NCBI GenBank assembly: GCA_030760725.1
Contig: JASWHV010000002.1
Location: 60,629,900 to 60,693,899 of the forward strand
Direction: 5' to 3'
From: Neostapfia colusana
Lineage: Eukaryota; Streptophyta; Magnoliopsida; Poales; Poaceae
DNA: 64,000 nt
Within the stretch, counting starts at the first letter, position 1, and each line of letters starts with the position of its first letter. The position numbers and the translations under genes are program-made. This document shows positions 1 to 11,456 of the stretch, piece by piece. Under the pieces are notes generated by a model. The model worked only from the letters and a program-made list of their open reading frames with translations. It had not been told where the DNA came from and ran no database searches.

Positions 1-2
1 GC

Positions 3-890
3 GTACCCCGTACCATTATATTGGACCGGGGCACTTTATTTGTGTCCCATTTCCGGGAGCAACTACACGCTGCATTGGGGACGAAGCTGATCCGTAGTTC
101 AGCATACCACCCACAGACGGATGGGCAAAGCGAGCGGGTAAATCAGATTCTAGAAGACATGCTACGAGCTTGTGCTATCAACCACGGCAAGAATTGGGAT
201 GATCACTTGCCGTTAGCCGAGTTCTCGTACAACCATGGTTACCAAGCCAGCATCAAGATGGCGCTTTACAAGGCGCTATACGGAAGAAAATGCCGCACAC
301 CATTGAATTGGTGTCAGTCTGGTGAAAGGGTCACCTTCGGGATTGATCTTGCCAACAACGCGGAGGAAAAGGTTCGGCTGATTCAAGCGAACCTAAAATC
401 CGCCCAATCCTGACAGAAACAGTATGCGGACCGGACAAGACGCCCATTAAAATTTGAAGTTGGGGATCACGTATACCTACGTGTGTCTCCAATGAAGGGC
501 GTGAACAGATTTGGGGTGAGAGGAAAGTTGGCACCCCGATTCATCGGTCCATTCCAGATTACAGAAAGATGTGGATCAGTCGCATACCGGCTGGAATTAC
601 CAGAAGCACTTTCCGGTGTGCACGACGTCTTTCACATTTCCCAGCTGAGGAAGTGTCTTAAGCTATCAACTACCGTTCAGCTGGAAGACATAGAAGAACT
701 GAAATCGGATCTCACGTATCGGGAGGAACCGGTTCAGATTATAGATGAAAAGGCCCGAACCACATGCAACCGTATGTTGTGGTTCTATAATGTGCTGTGG
801 AGTAATCACTCCGTGGACGAAGCGACATGGGAGAGCGAAGGATTTCTTCGCGCTAACTACCCTAACTTTTTCACGTCGCATATCCGGTAA
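3..890 (+). pseudogene. TK1 pol 3' end: integrase core, C-terminus and chromodomain, one in-frame stop
   Basis: One reading frame runs from the window edge to TAA at 888-890, broken only by TGA at 411-413. The motif LDRGTLF (second catalytic Asp) is followed by SAYHPQTDGQSERVNQ, whose Glu completes the DD35E triad. Then come LPLAEFSYN and YGRKCRTPL, the integrase C-terminal motif RPLKFEVGDHVYLRVSP, GKLAPRFIGPF and HDVFHISQLRKCL. A chromodomain-type end contains VLWSNHSVDEATWE. The stop falls in AQS-stop-QKQYAD, where relatives have Arg, so CGA to TGA is the likely change (CpG deamination). A Trp usual in SHFWEQLH is Arg here. The protein would integrate cDNA and target chromatin; this copy is dead. 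The 5' two thirds of gag-pol are outside the window. Confidence 0.9.
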
Positions 891-944
891 TTTTCCACCG
901 TCCTCCCTCTCATTTTCACCTTATAATCTCGGGACGAGATTGTT

Positions 945-960
945 TTAAGGGGGGGGGGAA
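945..960 (+). other. TK1 polypurine tract
   Basis: The run TTAA followed by ten G and AA directly precedes the LTR start TGTAAAGG. It is the plus-strand primer site of reverse transcription. Its position immediately 5' of the LTR fixes the LTR boundary at 961. Confidence 0.85.
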
Positions 961-3509
961 TGTAAAGGCCTCAGTTATTGACACATACTCAAAGTGTTCA
1001 TCACCACACACACACCTCATTTGAAGAAAGTTGATGAACACATTTGAAGAGCAAGTAACCACCATCAACATGCTCACTAGAGGATAAACTCACAAAATGC
1101 AAAAGTGGCATTTCCCACATACATCATATAGGGGCTGGACATTTGGAAAATTCCTACACCTTGCTAGGAATGTCCATGCCAAGTTTCACCCAAATTCAAA
1201 ACCTTTTTAAGGTCCTTTTTGGGTATAGCTAGAAAGAGGGTGGTTTGAACTCAAATTTAAATTCAAACTGTTTTCATCACATGAATTCAAAAGTGGGAGG
1301 CATATTCTTACTCAGAACATTTTTGTGAGCTCACACACCAATTTTCACTACATTTGGAGTTGATCTTGACATGAGATAAGTTTAGCAAATTCATCCTTTA
1401 TTTGAATTACAAACTGAATATGTGCTGAAAATTTAGTCAAACCAAACCCAATTTGAATTCTAACCAATTCTAATAGCTCAGGGGTAGATAATTCAAATCA
1501 CCATGGGCATTGTGGGGATTACTGTTTACAACAGTAATAGAGATTTAAGTTCAGAGGTTAAAAAGGAAGTGGGACCCACATGTCAGCCACTGAAACCATT
1601 CAACCGACTGAGACTTCAGCACTTGGGTCCCAGAGCCGCCTCCGAGGACGCCACCGAGGGGAGGCCGCCGCGCCACCAGCTGCTCGCCCACGCGCGAGCC
1701 AGGTCGGTGCTGAGCCCTTCTTAAGGCGCTCCACGCCTCTGCCGAAGCCCCCTCGCTGTTTTTCCCCTTGCAAGAACACTGAGCCGACACTCTGTCCTCC
1801 GCTGCTCGGAACTGATCGGAGAGCCACGATCACAGCCTCTCTACTCCCTCCAAAGCTACGACAAGGTACTAGGGACTTCCCTTCTCCTTCCCCGTTGCTG
1901 GAAATCGGCTTAACTCAGATGATCTCGACTATACCGAGAGCTCTTTTCAGTGAACTGAATCCGCCGCACCTTGGGCTCCCGTGGACAGCCCAATCGGGAG
2001 GTTGTCACGCCCGAGCTAAGGCGTCCCTGGACGCGTTAGGGGCTGGCGATGCTCACCCCCGAGCCACAGCCCGACTGCTTGATCGCCGGCGATGAATTTC
2101 CAGTTTTCCTTTTTTCTCGGTGCAGACCGACCTTCGGGTGCGGTTCTATCAAATTCGCACACTAGAAAGGGTTAGAGAGTCTCAATCCGTTCCTACACAG
2201 ACTAGACTTGATGGCGCACAAGTTGCCTTCGCAACTTTTAGCTTGAGAACCCCTGTACCCGGCGTGTTTCGAAGCTTGCCAACGGCGGATCCTGCGGGCA
2301 GCTTCGGGCGCACGGTGAGACCCACTTTGGAACACTCCCCGAGCCTTTCCATCGCCATGCCAAGCTTCATGAGCCACCACTGGTGCTGTAGAGCCACTTC
2401 GCCAGGTGTTTGGCAGGCTAGTACGCCGGTACAACGTCACCGAACTCTTCCCGAGCCGCTGCGCCGTCGCGGGCTCGGTTAGAGCCAACGTCAACGAGGG
2501 GACACCCTCCCAACGTGTTCAGCACACAAAATTAGCGTCTAGTGGCGAGTTGGAGCTCGGGAGCTGACCGAACGAGCGAGTTCAGCGACGTTCCGGCGAC
2601 CCCGGCGGCGCTACCGCGCGGGAGGCGCGAGGTTGAAGACGACCGAGCCGGGCCCGCTGTCAGTGGGAGGAAACCGGGCGATCTGATCTTATATGGGCAC
2701 GGATCGACTGTGGCGGCGTGGGAATAATACCTGTGGCCCGGTGTGCCCTCGCTTCAGCGCCCGACACGTGTACCGTGGACCCACCGGCAGATTTAAACAT
2801 TTCCTCGATTTTCAGATCTCATTCAAACTTCAAATCCTCATAACTTTGGCTTGGAAAATCCAAATCGAGTGAACCAAATTTTGGTTGGATTCAGCTCTCT
2901 GAGTACTTTCCAGCAAATCAAGTTTCACTTCATAAAAATTCTTATTTCTCCAAGATTAATTCTTCAAAGTTTAAATTATTTAGAATTTTAACTGGAGAAT
3001 CCTTTGGACAAAAATTCTGAAATTTTGCTGGGATGTTCACCAAAATATCCCTGAGCTACCATAAAAATTTCAGATCCATTTGAGTTCATTTGGTCCACCT
3101 AATAGTGTGATTAATAAAACTGTTCCATAGAAAATGGAAAATGTTCAGAAACATTTTCATAATTTCTCTGAAATTATTTAGCTCATATCAATAGCTAGAA
3201 ACCTTCAAATTAAGTGAGACCAACTCCATAAGGACCCTCCGAAAATCTAGTTTTCATAAAGTCATGGCTTGCTCCATGAAAATTTCTAGGAAACCCTAAG
3301 AACTCCAATTAAGGTAAAGTACATAATTATTTGTGGAGGGCTCAAATGAGCTTTGCTGCAACTAAAACTTGGCCACGTCTCTGCTTATGTTGTAACCAAG
3401 CCACAGTAAGAACTTCAGAGTCATTGGGTCTGTCTAGTGGGACTTACAACCTTCACAAGTTTAATTCCAATCAAATGCATTTAATGCATATACTTTTTAC
3501 CTCATGTAG

Positions 3510-3590
3510 TCGCTAAGGTTGAGGAGGAGCCTGAAGTCTTAGACTTCGTCACTCCAGAAGAGCAGCTAGCCTACGACCAAGAGCAGCAAG
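3510..3590 (+). other. Candidate LTR-internal coding exon (acidic peptide), 81 nt
   Basis: The block is preceded by an acceptor-like ATGTAG and followed by a GC-type donor (AAG|GCAAGC). Its frame reads AKVEEEPEVLDFVTPEEQ and continues to DQEQQ. The inverted older LTR has a block of the same length, phase and flanks at 15398-15478, with peptide AEDEETPEVLDFI... In the shared PEVLDF stretch the nucleotide changes are synonymous. This suggests selection on a peptide. Splicing and expression are inference; no upstream exon with the initiating ATG has been identified. Confidence 0.45.
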
Positions 3591-4686
3591 GCAAGCTCCA
3601 GTTTGCATTAACCTCTTTACAAACTTTTATTGTTTTGAGAACTTACTTTGAGCCTCACTTATTTCTTGCATTAGAGTCTTGTTTGGAAACCCAGATGCAC
3701 AGCCAAGAAAACCATGGGTTGGGATTAGGATTGAAAACCCCGCTTAGCTACTGCCATGCTAAAGATAGAGTAGGATTCGGTACAAGTCGAGTAGTTGGAA
3801 CTACTCGCGAGAATAGGCTAGAGGCACATCGCTCGGGTAAAGATAGCAAATGAAACACATGGCAAGAAAAATGAGACCGAGCGGAGAGTAAGGGCAGCAG
3901 GACTTTGGGGCATGTGTGCTATAGCTCCGCTTGTATCGATTGAGGACCGAGCCGTGTGCGGGCCTGTTGAACAAGCTAGAACAGTACCGAAGACCTACCG
4001 GATATATGGGAACCGGGAAACCGATGTAACTCGGGTAGCTGGGTATTGAGGCATTGCCTGTCGTTCAGAGGGTAGGTTGAGAGCTCCAGGTGTAAATCGG
4101 CTGGCGGCACTGAGATGCACATGCAGAGACCTCTTGCTTGAGACGATAGGAGCGGTTCAATATTTGGCTAACGGGTGAAAGGTGGTTGCGTACGGCGTCC
4201 GTGATGGTTGTTGTAGGCAACATCGAGTACGGGCGTACGTGACGGGTTATTCGGGTAACCCTGCAGGTGTAAATCGATTATAATCACTGTCCCTCGCGGT
4301 TAGTGAGTACCACTTGTTCACTGTACCGTGACGTAGAAAGAACAGGATAGTTACATGTTAAAATGTTGCTGATTGAAAGATGGACTTTGATTGTTAATGA
4401 TTTGCTGTAGTTTAGAGCTAACTAAAGTTCCTTTCAACTTTGGGCAAAGTACACGAGAGAAATGTGTTTCTTGTTTGATTGCGGCTCTCTCATGTGCCTT
4501 AGCGTAAGGTTGTCCACAACCTACTGCTAAAACTTGAAAGTAAGGTTCTACTAATTAGGCGAGTCCTTGCAACTTATTTTGCCTCATGTAACCTATCACC
4601 CTCCGTACAGAAGTTTCATGTTTAGGAGAGACGGGTCAGTCTTGCTGAGCCTTCGTGCTCACTGCTAGCATTTGAAGCTTTTGCAG

Positions 4687-4775
4687 GATTCTATGAGGAA
4701 GGGACTCCCGAGGAGGAGATGGAACCCCAGGAAGGGAACCCCGTTGAGTGGGAGTTATGCATGCTGCCGTGTTAG
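4687..4775 (+). other. Candidate second LTR-internal exon with stop
   Basis: This starts after TTTTGCAG. If joined to position 3590 (phase 1), the frame stays open and reads GFYEEGTPEEEMEPQEG and on to ELCMLPC, then TAG at 4773-4775. The composition is again acidic and proline-containing. A polyadenylation signal lies 120 bp downstream. The matching part of the inverted LTR is outside the window, so conservation cannot be tested here. Confidence 0.35.
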
Positions 4776-4896
4776 TGTGTGTGCGTGCTAGCGGGGACAC
4801 GTTCACGGGCTGAACGTGAACTCGATGCGTAGTCTACGCCCGTGAGAGTAGACTAAACATTTTTTGTTGTAAAAATGTTCATACTCTGGTTTATGT

Positions 4897-4902
4897 AATA
4901 AA
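4897..4902 (+). promoter_or_regulatory. Polyadenylation signal in TK1 LTR
   Basis: AATAAA in TTATGTAATAAAACTTTG, about 100 bp from the LTR end. Here it would define the end of R and leave a U5 of under 100 bp. Confidence 0.55.
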
Positions 4903-5004
4903 ACTTTGCTTCCGCTTTGTACCTTTGATGTGTGTTATCCGGTGCTGTGCAACGCAGCACCCCTCAGTGTGATCTTGGCTCGACAAGACCATGGGGTCGT
5001 GTCA

Positions 5005-5390
5005 ACAACCTTTCACCAAACAGACCAAACGTCTTACTGGTCGCACCCAAACGGACAGGAGGTTCCCTACACGGAGCATCTCTCTATGCCCGTGAGCGGA
5101 TTTCCACCTTGCTTCCCTCAACCTACACCTATAAATCGGTGTGTTATGCATCGACGCCTGAAGGTATAGGTTACACCGGTTTATCGGGGTCCATATATCC
5201 GATATGCCTTCGGTACGTTCAAAACATGTTCAGCGGGGCCGCACACGGATCGGTCCTCGATCGACACGGACCTGGCTGCGCCCACAAGACTTCCTCTTGC
5301 TACGCTCTAGCCCCTGCCTAGTCTCATTTTCTTACTAAAGTGATCTCACATCACTCGAACCAATCCCGTGTTTCCCGAAGCCTATACTCG
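5005..5390 (-). repeat. Inverted fragment of an older TK1-type LTR (outer piece)
   Basis: Read on the minus strand, this stretch follows the TK1 LTR at about 3860-4190. Shared blocks include AAATGAGAC, GAGGACCGA, CCGTGTGCGG, GGATATATGG and TGAAAGGTTGT. It continues at 15175 after the COP insertion. TK1 interrupts it at 5005 and the rest presumably lies left of the window. No intact ORF is present. Confidence 0.75.
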
Positions 5391-7010
5391 TGTAGGATCG
5401 AAGTACATGTGTAAAGCTACCAGAGGGGGGTGAATGGTAAATAAAAACTTTTCAGCGGAAGCAACAAAACACCCCTCAGCAGAAAAACGATCTGTTAAAG
5501 AAACCGTGTGTGCGACTAATCTAAACGTGTTCAATAGTGAAAAAACTAGTATAGATTGTAGATAATCAAGTCACGAAGACGTCACAACAAGAATCATGAA
5601 AATCCGTTGAGAGAAACTCAAGTTACGATCGAAAGATAGAACAAAGGTCAATCTGTCCTACGCGAGAAAAACAGTTCTGGAATACTGCAAATAAACTCGT
5701 GTAGATAAGAAACCACAAATTAAATGACCGTATAATTTTCACAGATGATAGATAATCACGTTGTGAAGACAACCCAAAAAGAATCACATCAATTGGTTTT
5801 GTAAAACTCGAGTTATGATAAAACCACCGAAGCAGGGTAGTGCTGAACAGAAACTCGACGAGAAAAACTTGTCTGAAACAAGTCGGACGAACAAGGCACA
5901 AAAGTTCCTTTAGAATACGAATTTTATTTATAAAAACACAAGAGGAACAGACCCAAAGTCGTGCACCATGAGCTCTGGCCTCCCTTGCTTATATAACCAG
6001 CCCGAAGGCCAACTCAACTCAAACTAGGACTCCTACTCCTACTTCGATTCAAACTGTAATTTTCCAATACTGCTCAAGACTCTTCTACACGCAGATAGAA
6101 GCAATCTTAAGACTTCCAAACACCTTAGTAACGTCCCAAACATTCCTAAAACAACTCAAATTCGTGACACACACGAAATCCTATCATAACCAACTCAAAA
6201 CTTTCAATATTTGAGTCAAACACGACTCAGCCGCAGCCTGAGTCCATAACCTAGTCGGTTGGTCCTTTCCGACCAATTCTTTACGTCCACATCTCTTCAT
6301 CACGCCTTGGAACCATGCAGCCACGTCCATGCACTCCTTGCACACGTACAAACATCTTCCAATGACGTCCAAGATACCTTCATATGCATTGTTCTTGATT
6401 CAAACATACTGCACAACCTCCCGATCAACTCAACCACAATTCCTCCCGAACTTGGTTGTTGAACCTCATCTTCTCCCTAAGACTAGTTCAATGGATCCCG
6501 TCACCAGCCATGTCTTGAACTCAAGCAACACCTGCACATGAATAAACAACCAATACTTCCGAGCACAAGTCCTCGACTTGACTCTCGTTAGTTCCAAAAC
6601 TACAACATCTTACGTGAGCACCTCACATAAGCATGTTGTAAACCATAGTAAAATGGTATCAGCCATAACCACCAAAACACACCCAAAACTTAGTAAAATA
6701 ATACTAAGCAAACTTTTCATAAGAGTAAAGCAAGTTCGAAACATTGCAAGTTAAAAGCAGAACCATTGCAATCAAGCTCCAAACCTTACCAAAGCTAACC
6801 GGACCTTGAACCGGAGCTTACCAAAGCTAGTCGAACCCAGCGCCGGAGCTTACTAAAGCTTAGTCGGACCTAGCACGGAACTTACCAAAGCTAGTCGGAC
6901 CTAGCACCAGAGCTAGCAAAAACAAGTCGGACCTAGTTAAAAAGGTGTTTTGGTAGTATTCAAAACTTTTATCGTCAAAGCCAATGTATTCAGCACACAT
7001 AGGTCTCACA
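5391..7010 (-). repeat. COP 3' LTR (left copy, 1620 bp)
   Basis: In element orientation it runs TGTGAGACC...CCTACA. It contains TTATATAAG (TATA box, plus 5989-5995) and a minisatellite-like segment at 6782-6936. Confidence 0.93.
6782..6936. repeat. Short tandem repeat in COP LTR, about five units of about 31 bp
   Basis: Units centre on GGAGCTTACCAAAGCTAGTC followed by GGACCTAGCA, with one- to three-base differences between units. The same array is at 14958-15100 in the other LTR, where about 10 bp are missing from the first units. Confidence 0.8.
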
Positions 7011-7023
7011 ATCTCCCCCTTGA
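7011..7023 (-). other. COP polypurine tract
   Basis: On the minus strand AAGGGGGAGAT lies directly before the 3' LTR start TGTGAGACC. It primes plus-strand synthesis. Confidence 0.85.
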
Positions 7024-8006
7024 TGAATGCCTTGGCAACACCACTTAAAATCCGAACATTGGCTTATTCACATGAAAAGTTTTGAAAACAATTTCTCCCC
7101 CTTTGTAAATCAGAAATAAAATGATAAGAAAAACAAAAATACCAAAAATTCTCCACCTGAGAAGAATCGTGCCAAAACACTTGTGAATGTGTGCAATGTG
7201 TGATCAATTTCTCCCCCTTTGCAATGTATTCAGCAAGGTACAAAAGAGAAATCTTAATTTGTTATGAGCACATTATAACATATACATATAAAACAAAGCT
7301 CATCCAAATCATACTATCAAGTAACTTACACTATCACATCAATGAGATATATAAAGTAGTGTAAGCCATGCTAGAGATCAAGTGTAATTTTTCAATTTAA
7401 GCAAGTCATGATCTCACAAACTTAACTATTTCAAGACCTGAAAGCATGACACTTGTTGCTGCATTTTATTTATCATTTAAAGCACAAATTTTGATCTTAT
7501 GATATTTGCAAGAGATTATATGCAGCATCAGCCTTATTCTAACCAACCAAGCCAAGCTTATGTTATTTTGACAGTCAGAAGCTTAAGGACATGGTTTTAG
7601 TCATACAAAAATCTTTTCAAGTTCATATCTAAGTGCAATGATAAGCCATCTCAAAAGAAGAAGTGCGATGCATGCATATTCTCTTGATCTTTTCTCATTT
7701 TTTTATTTGAACATAAAAACTCAACATGTGAGTTGATTACTTGATTAATTCTTTATGATTAAAAGCACTTGTGAGCATGCAACAAGTTCAAAACAGCAAG
7801 AAAGTTCGACCATGACCAGATTTAGTGTAAGTAATTATTCCAATTACTAGACATGGTAAAAACTACAAAATGTATAGCACGAGTAATGTAGTAAGAACTT
7901 TCAGCATGAAAAAGGAATCACAAAGTCATATATGCATGAAATACTATGCTCATATTATTTTAATTTCAGATTCACACATAGACTTCCCAAGTTTCAAAAT
8001 TCTCCC
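7024..8006 (-). other. COP region between pol stop and polypurine tract; no gene seen
   Basis: About 980 bp of AT-rich sequence with several further CTCCCCCTT-type tracts (about 7095, 7210) resembling extra polypurine tracts on the minus strand. SIRE-type elements can carry an env-like ORF here; I see none of useful length. Confidence 0.6.
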
Positions 8007-10251
8007 TCAATTTAAGCCATGAGGATGCAAAACCCCTATTTCACTACGAATGTAACAAAAACGAGTGAAATCCAAAGGTTTTGTAAAAATGTCAGCCAAT
8101 TGTTGTTCGGTATCTACATAGTGAAGCGCAATATTCCCTTTTTCGACATTATCACGGAGAAAGTGATACCTAATGTCAATGTGCTTAGTTCTCGAATGTT
8201 GCACGGGGTTTTTAGCAATGCAAATGGCACTAGTGTTATCACAAAACAGTGGAACACTATCTAGATCAACCCCATAGTCCTTAAGTGTTTGAACAATACA
8301 AAGAATCTGTGAGCAAGCACTAGCAGCAGCTACATATTCAGATTCGGCTGTGGATTCTGCAACTGAACTTTGTTTTCTAGATGACCAGGCAACAAGTGAA
8401 TTACCAAGAAAATGACAAGCACCAGAAGTACTTTTCCTATCATTCCTACAACCCCCAAAATCAGCATCTGAAAAATCTTTCAAAGTAACGGTTGAGGAAG
8501 AAGGAAGAAAAATGCCAAATTCTTGAGTTCCATGTAAGTACCTGAGAATCCTTTTGACGGCTTGACGATGTGAAGCACGTGGGGAGGCTTGAAACCGTGC
8601 ACAAAGACATACGCTGAATTGTATGTCCGGTCTTGATGCCGTGAGATACAAAAGTGATCCGATCATGCTTCTATATTCGTTTTGATCAACGGGATCACAA
8701 TCTTCATCAAGTTCAAGTGTTGTTGCTGTTCCCATTGGTGTCCGAAGAGGCTTGTTTTTGTCCATGTTGAAGCACCTTAGGAGATCTTTTGTATACTTTG
8801 TTTGATGCACAAAGGTACCCTCCTTGGTTTGTTTGATTTGCAGCCCCAAAAAGTACGTGAGTTCTCCTATCATACTCATCTCAAATTCTGAACTCATCAT
8901 AGTTGAAAACTTGGACACAAGATCATCAGAAGCACAACCAAAGATAATATCATCCACATACACTTGAATGGATAATGAGTCATTGCCATGCTTAAGCACA
9001 AAAAGAGTTTTATCAACCTTGCCCATGGTAAACCCCTTTTCAAGTAAGAATGTTTTTAACCTATCATACCATGCTCTAGGGGCTTGTTTGAGACCGTACA
9101 AGGCTTTAGACAGTTTGTAAACATGATTAGGAAAATTTGGATTTTCAAAAACCAGGTGGTTGTTTGACATAAACCTCCTCATCTATGTAGCCATTAAGAA
9201 AAGCACTTTTAACATCCATTTGATATAGCTTAAAACCTTTAGATGCAGCAAAAGCTAACAAAATTCTTATGGCTTCTAATCTAGCAACAGGAGCAAAAGT
9301 TTCATCAAAATCTAGACCTTCAACTTGTGTGAAACCTTGAGCAACCAACCTAGCCTTATTCCTAACCACAACCCCATCCTTACTTTGTTTATTTTTAAAC
9401 ACCCATTTAGTTCCAATTAAAGTGTGACCTTGAGGTGGAGGTACAAGTTTCCAAACATTATTTCTTTCAAAATTTTCTAACTCTTCTTGCATGGCAATAA
9501 TCCAAGATTCATTAGTGAGTGCGTGTGATATATCTTTGGGTTCAAAAGAAGCAACAAAAGCAGAATGAGCATGAGAATTGGGGTCGAAAAACCTGGATCT
9601 TGTAACTCGTTCATGCAAGCTTCCAATAATTTGTTGTGGAGGATGACTTTTGAGAATCCGGAGGGGAGTGGACACTTCACAAGCTTCTTCTTCTTCATGT
9701 TCATCACAAATAGATGAGCTTGTGACGTGAGAAGGATCTGGACCAGCAATGGTGGTCGTCGGTGCTGGCTGTGAATCAAGATCAGGAGCTCGAACAATCT
9801 CATTAGCTGCTGAATTTTCGGGCAGCAGCACCACTTCTTCCTCTTCTTCAACGAAAATACTCTCCCCCTGCGGATATGGATCCGAACCTGCAATATTTGA
9901 ACTAGTACCTGGGCTAGCTTCATCAAAAGAAACCTCACAAGTCTCCACAATTTTGTTAGTATCAAGTAAAAGCACACGGTAGCCTCTAGTATGAGATGGA
10001 TAACCAAGAAACATGTCATCAACAGATCTAGCTTCGAATTTATCAAGATTACCATGTTTCTTAACAAAGCTATTGCAACCAAAGATCCTAAAGTGTGTGA
10101 CACTAGGCCTATGTCCAAACCTGAGCTCATATAGTGTTTTACCTAGCTTAGCACGCAAGAAAATACGATTTGAGACATAACAAGCGGTTGCAATTGCATC
10201 AGCCCAAAATTTCCTAGGAGTTTGATATTCATCAAGCATAGTACTAGCCAT
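8007..10251 (-). pseudogene. COP pol 3' half: integrase end, reverse transcriptase, RNase H (one frameshift)
   Basis: Two overlapping frames (10251-9145 and 9182-8007) form one protein, broken by a single extra T in the T run of ...PPGF at about 9150. The first frame has the integrase end (MLDEYQTPRKFWADAI, FRIFGCNSFVKKHG), an acidic linker, then reverse transcriptase motifs GTKWVFKNK, KARLVAQGFTQ and YQMDVKSAFLNGYIDEEV. The second has ALYGLKQAPRAWYDRLK, the catalytic YVDD (residues 75-78 of that frame), SLLYLTASRPDI and RNase H (SDADFGG, SSVAESTAESEY, HIDIRYHFLRD, LADIFTKPL). The product would copy element RNA into DNA. Apart from the frameshift this half is well preserved. Confidence 0.92.
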
Positions 10252-11200
10252 CTCAACAAAGGTTCTGTTCTTTCTCTATACAACACCATTTTGTTGAGGT
10301 ACATATAGTGAATAAAATTGATGATCTATTGCATTTTCAGCTCAAAAGTGATCAAACGATTGATTTTTAAATTCGGTTCCATTATCACTTCTAATTGCTC
10401 TTAAAGATCCTGGGTGATCAATTGATAATCTAAAAAAAAGTTCTAAAGTTACTAAAAGCTTCATTCTTAGATGCCATAAAGTAAACCCAAGAGTATCTAG
10501 AATAGTCATCGACAATCACAAGAACATACCATTTACCTCCAAAGGATTGAACACGTGAAGGTCCTACGGTGTCAAGGTGTAAAAGTTGACCCGGTTCAGT
10601 TGTCATGGTCATTGTGAGAGGAGCATGTGAACCTGCAACCATCTTAGCATGTCTACAAGAAGAGCACACAATTTCTTTGTACCCTTTAAGCTTTAAGCTT
10701 AGGCAGCCCACGTATGCGAAGAGCACTAACACGCGTGAGATGATCAAAGCCTACGTGACCAAGTCTACCATGCCAAAAATATAAATCTTTGGAATCATTT
10801 GCAACTAGACATCTATGCTTAGAGGAAGACATAACAAAATCAGCTTTAAAAACGCTTCCAAACCGAGACATGTTAAAGACAAGCTCACTATTTGAACCTA
10901 CAACTTTGCAGCAGTTTTTATTGAAAATAATTTCCAGATTTTCATCTAGCAATTCTGAAACAGAAAGCAAGTTGTATTTCAAATTTTTGACAAGTGCCAC
11001 ATCCTTCAAAGTGTAGTGATCATTTACTCTAACCGAACCCTTAGCAATTATAGGAGTTGAAGAATTATCGGGAAAAGTAACATTCTCTACACGTGACACA
11101 AAAGAGAGAGAGGAGAATCATTCTTTGTTACCGGTCATGTGGCGTGAGCAGCCTGAATCCACAATCCAAATGTTCTCCTTCCTCGAGCGTGTAACCTACA
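10252..11200 (-). pseudogene. COP pol 5' half: protease and integrase core with stops
   Basis: Reading leftwards, the protease motif VDSGCSRHMTG lies near 11165-11130, followed by a TGA at 11118-11120 where Trp is usual. Then come FPDNSSTPIIAKG, LLSVSELLDE and the pre-integrase HGRLGHVGFDHL. The zinc-finger Cys pair is in CSSCRHAKM, and the integrase core in LLHLDTVGPSRVQSFGGKWY and VIVDDYSRYSWV. RAIRSDNGTEF and PQQNGVV carry the remaining catalytic region. Further stops are at 10342-10344 and 10276-10278, the latter replacing the Glu normally found before RKNR. The frame also shifts near 10690-10740. The domain order is copia (integrase before reverse transcriptase). Confidence 0.88.
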
Positions 11201-11399
11201 TAGAAGCACAATACGTCGATGATTCAATACTGGGGTTAGTTAAAAGGCATTTAGGAATTCAGTACTGAGTCAAACGATGTCCAGCAGGAATAACATGTGA
11301 AAGCTGAGATAAAACAGCAGGTTTATGAGTCAAAGTTTGAGATTTTTTGTTCTTAACTACTGACCTATGAGGTGTTACTTATGTAGCACGAAAATCAGT

Positions 11400-11456
11400 A
11401 GCTCCGGAGGCAAAAAACTGAAGCTCCGGAGGCAAAAACTGAAGCTCCGGAGGTAA
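11400..11456. repeat. Three tandem copies of a 21-22 bp unit
   Basis: GCTCCGGAGGCAAAAACTGAA is repeated almost exactly three times. It lies in the gag-protease linker of COP; on the minus strand it would encode a short Ser/Gly/Ala/Val repeat. Confidence 0.85.

Larger units (their letters stand above)
1..5004 (+). mobile_element. TK1: 3' part of a chromodomain Ty3/gypsy retrotransposon
   Basis: The piece holds the end of pol (integrase catalytic core, integrase C-terminus, chromodomain), a polypurine tract and a complete 4.04-kb 3' LTR; the rest lies left of the window. Gypsy gene order, a chromodomain at the pol end and a very long LTR fit the Tekay/Del lineage (family knowledge; lineage is inference). 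The LTR ends ...GTGTCA at 5004, and the next sequence is an older related LTR in the opposite orientation, so TK1 probably inserted into it. The expected 5-bp target duplication (ACAAC at 5005-5009) cannot be checked because the left end is outside. Confidence 0.9.
961..5004 (+). repeat. TK1 3' LTR (4044 bp)
   Basis: Starts TGTAAAGGCCTCAG just after the polypurine tract and ends GTGTCA at 5004. A palindromic GTGGGACCCAC lies at 1569-1579, followed by a GC-rich block (about 1600-2770) and AT-rich sequence to about 3500. An AATAAA polyadenylation signal is at 4897-4902. The LTR is clearly related, but not close, to the LTRs of TK2 and TK4 and to the inverted fragments at 5005-5390 and 15175-16506. 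Two exon-like blocks (3510-3590, 4687-4775) are annotated separately. The 171-codon ORF at 1580-2095 is not conserved in related LTRs and is not called. Confidence 0.9.

Noticed and set aside
1580..2095. 171-codon ORF in the GC-rich block of the TK1 LTR
   Set aside because: The matching blocks of the TK2 and TK4 LTRs give unrelated, differently framed peptides; composition explains it.
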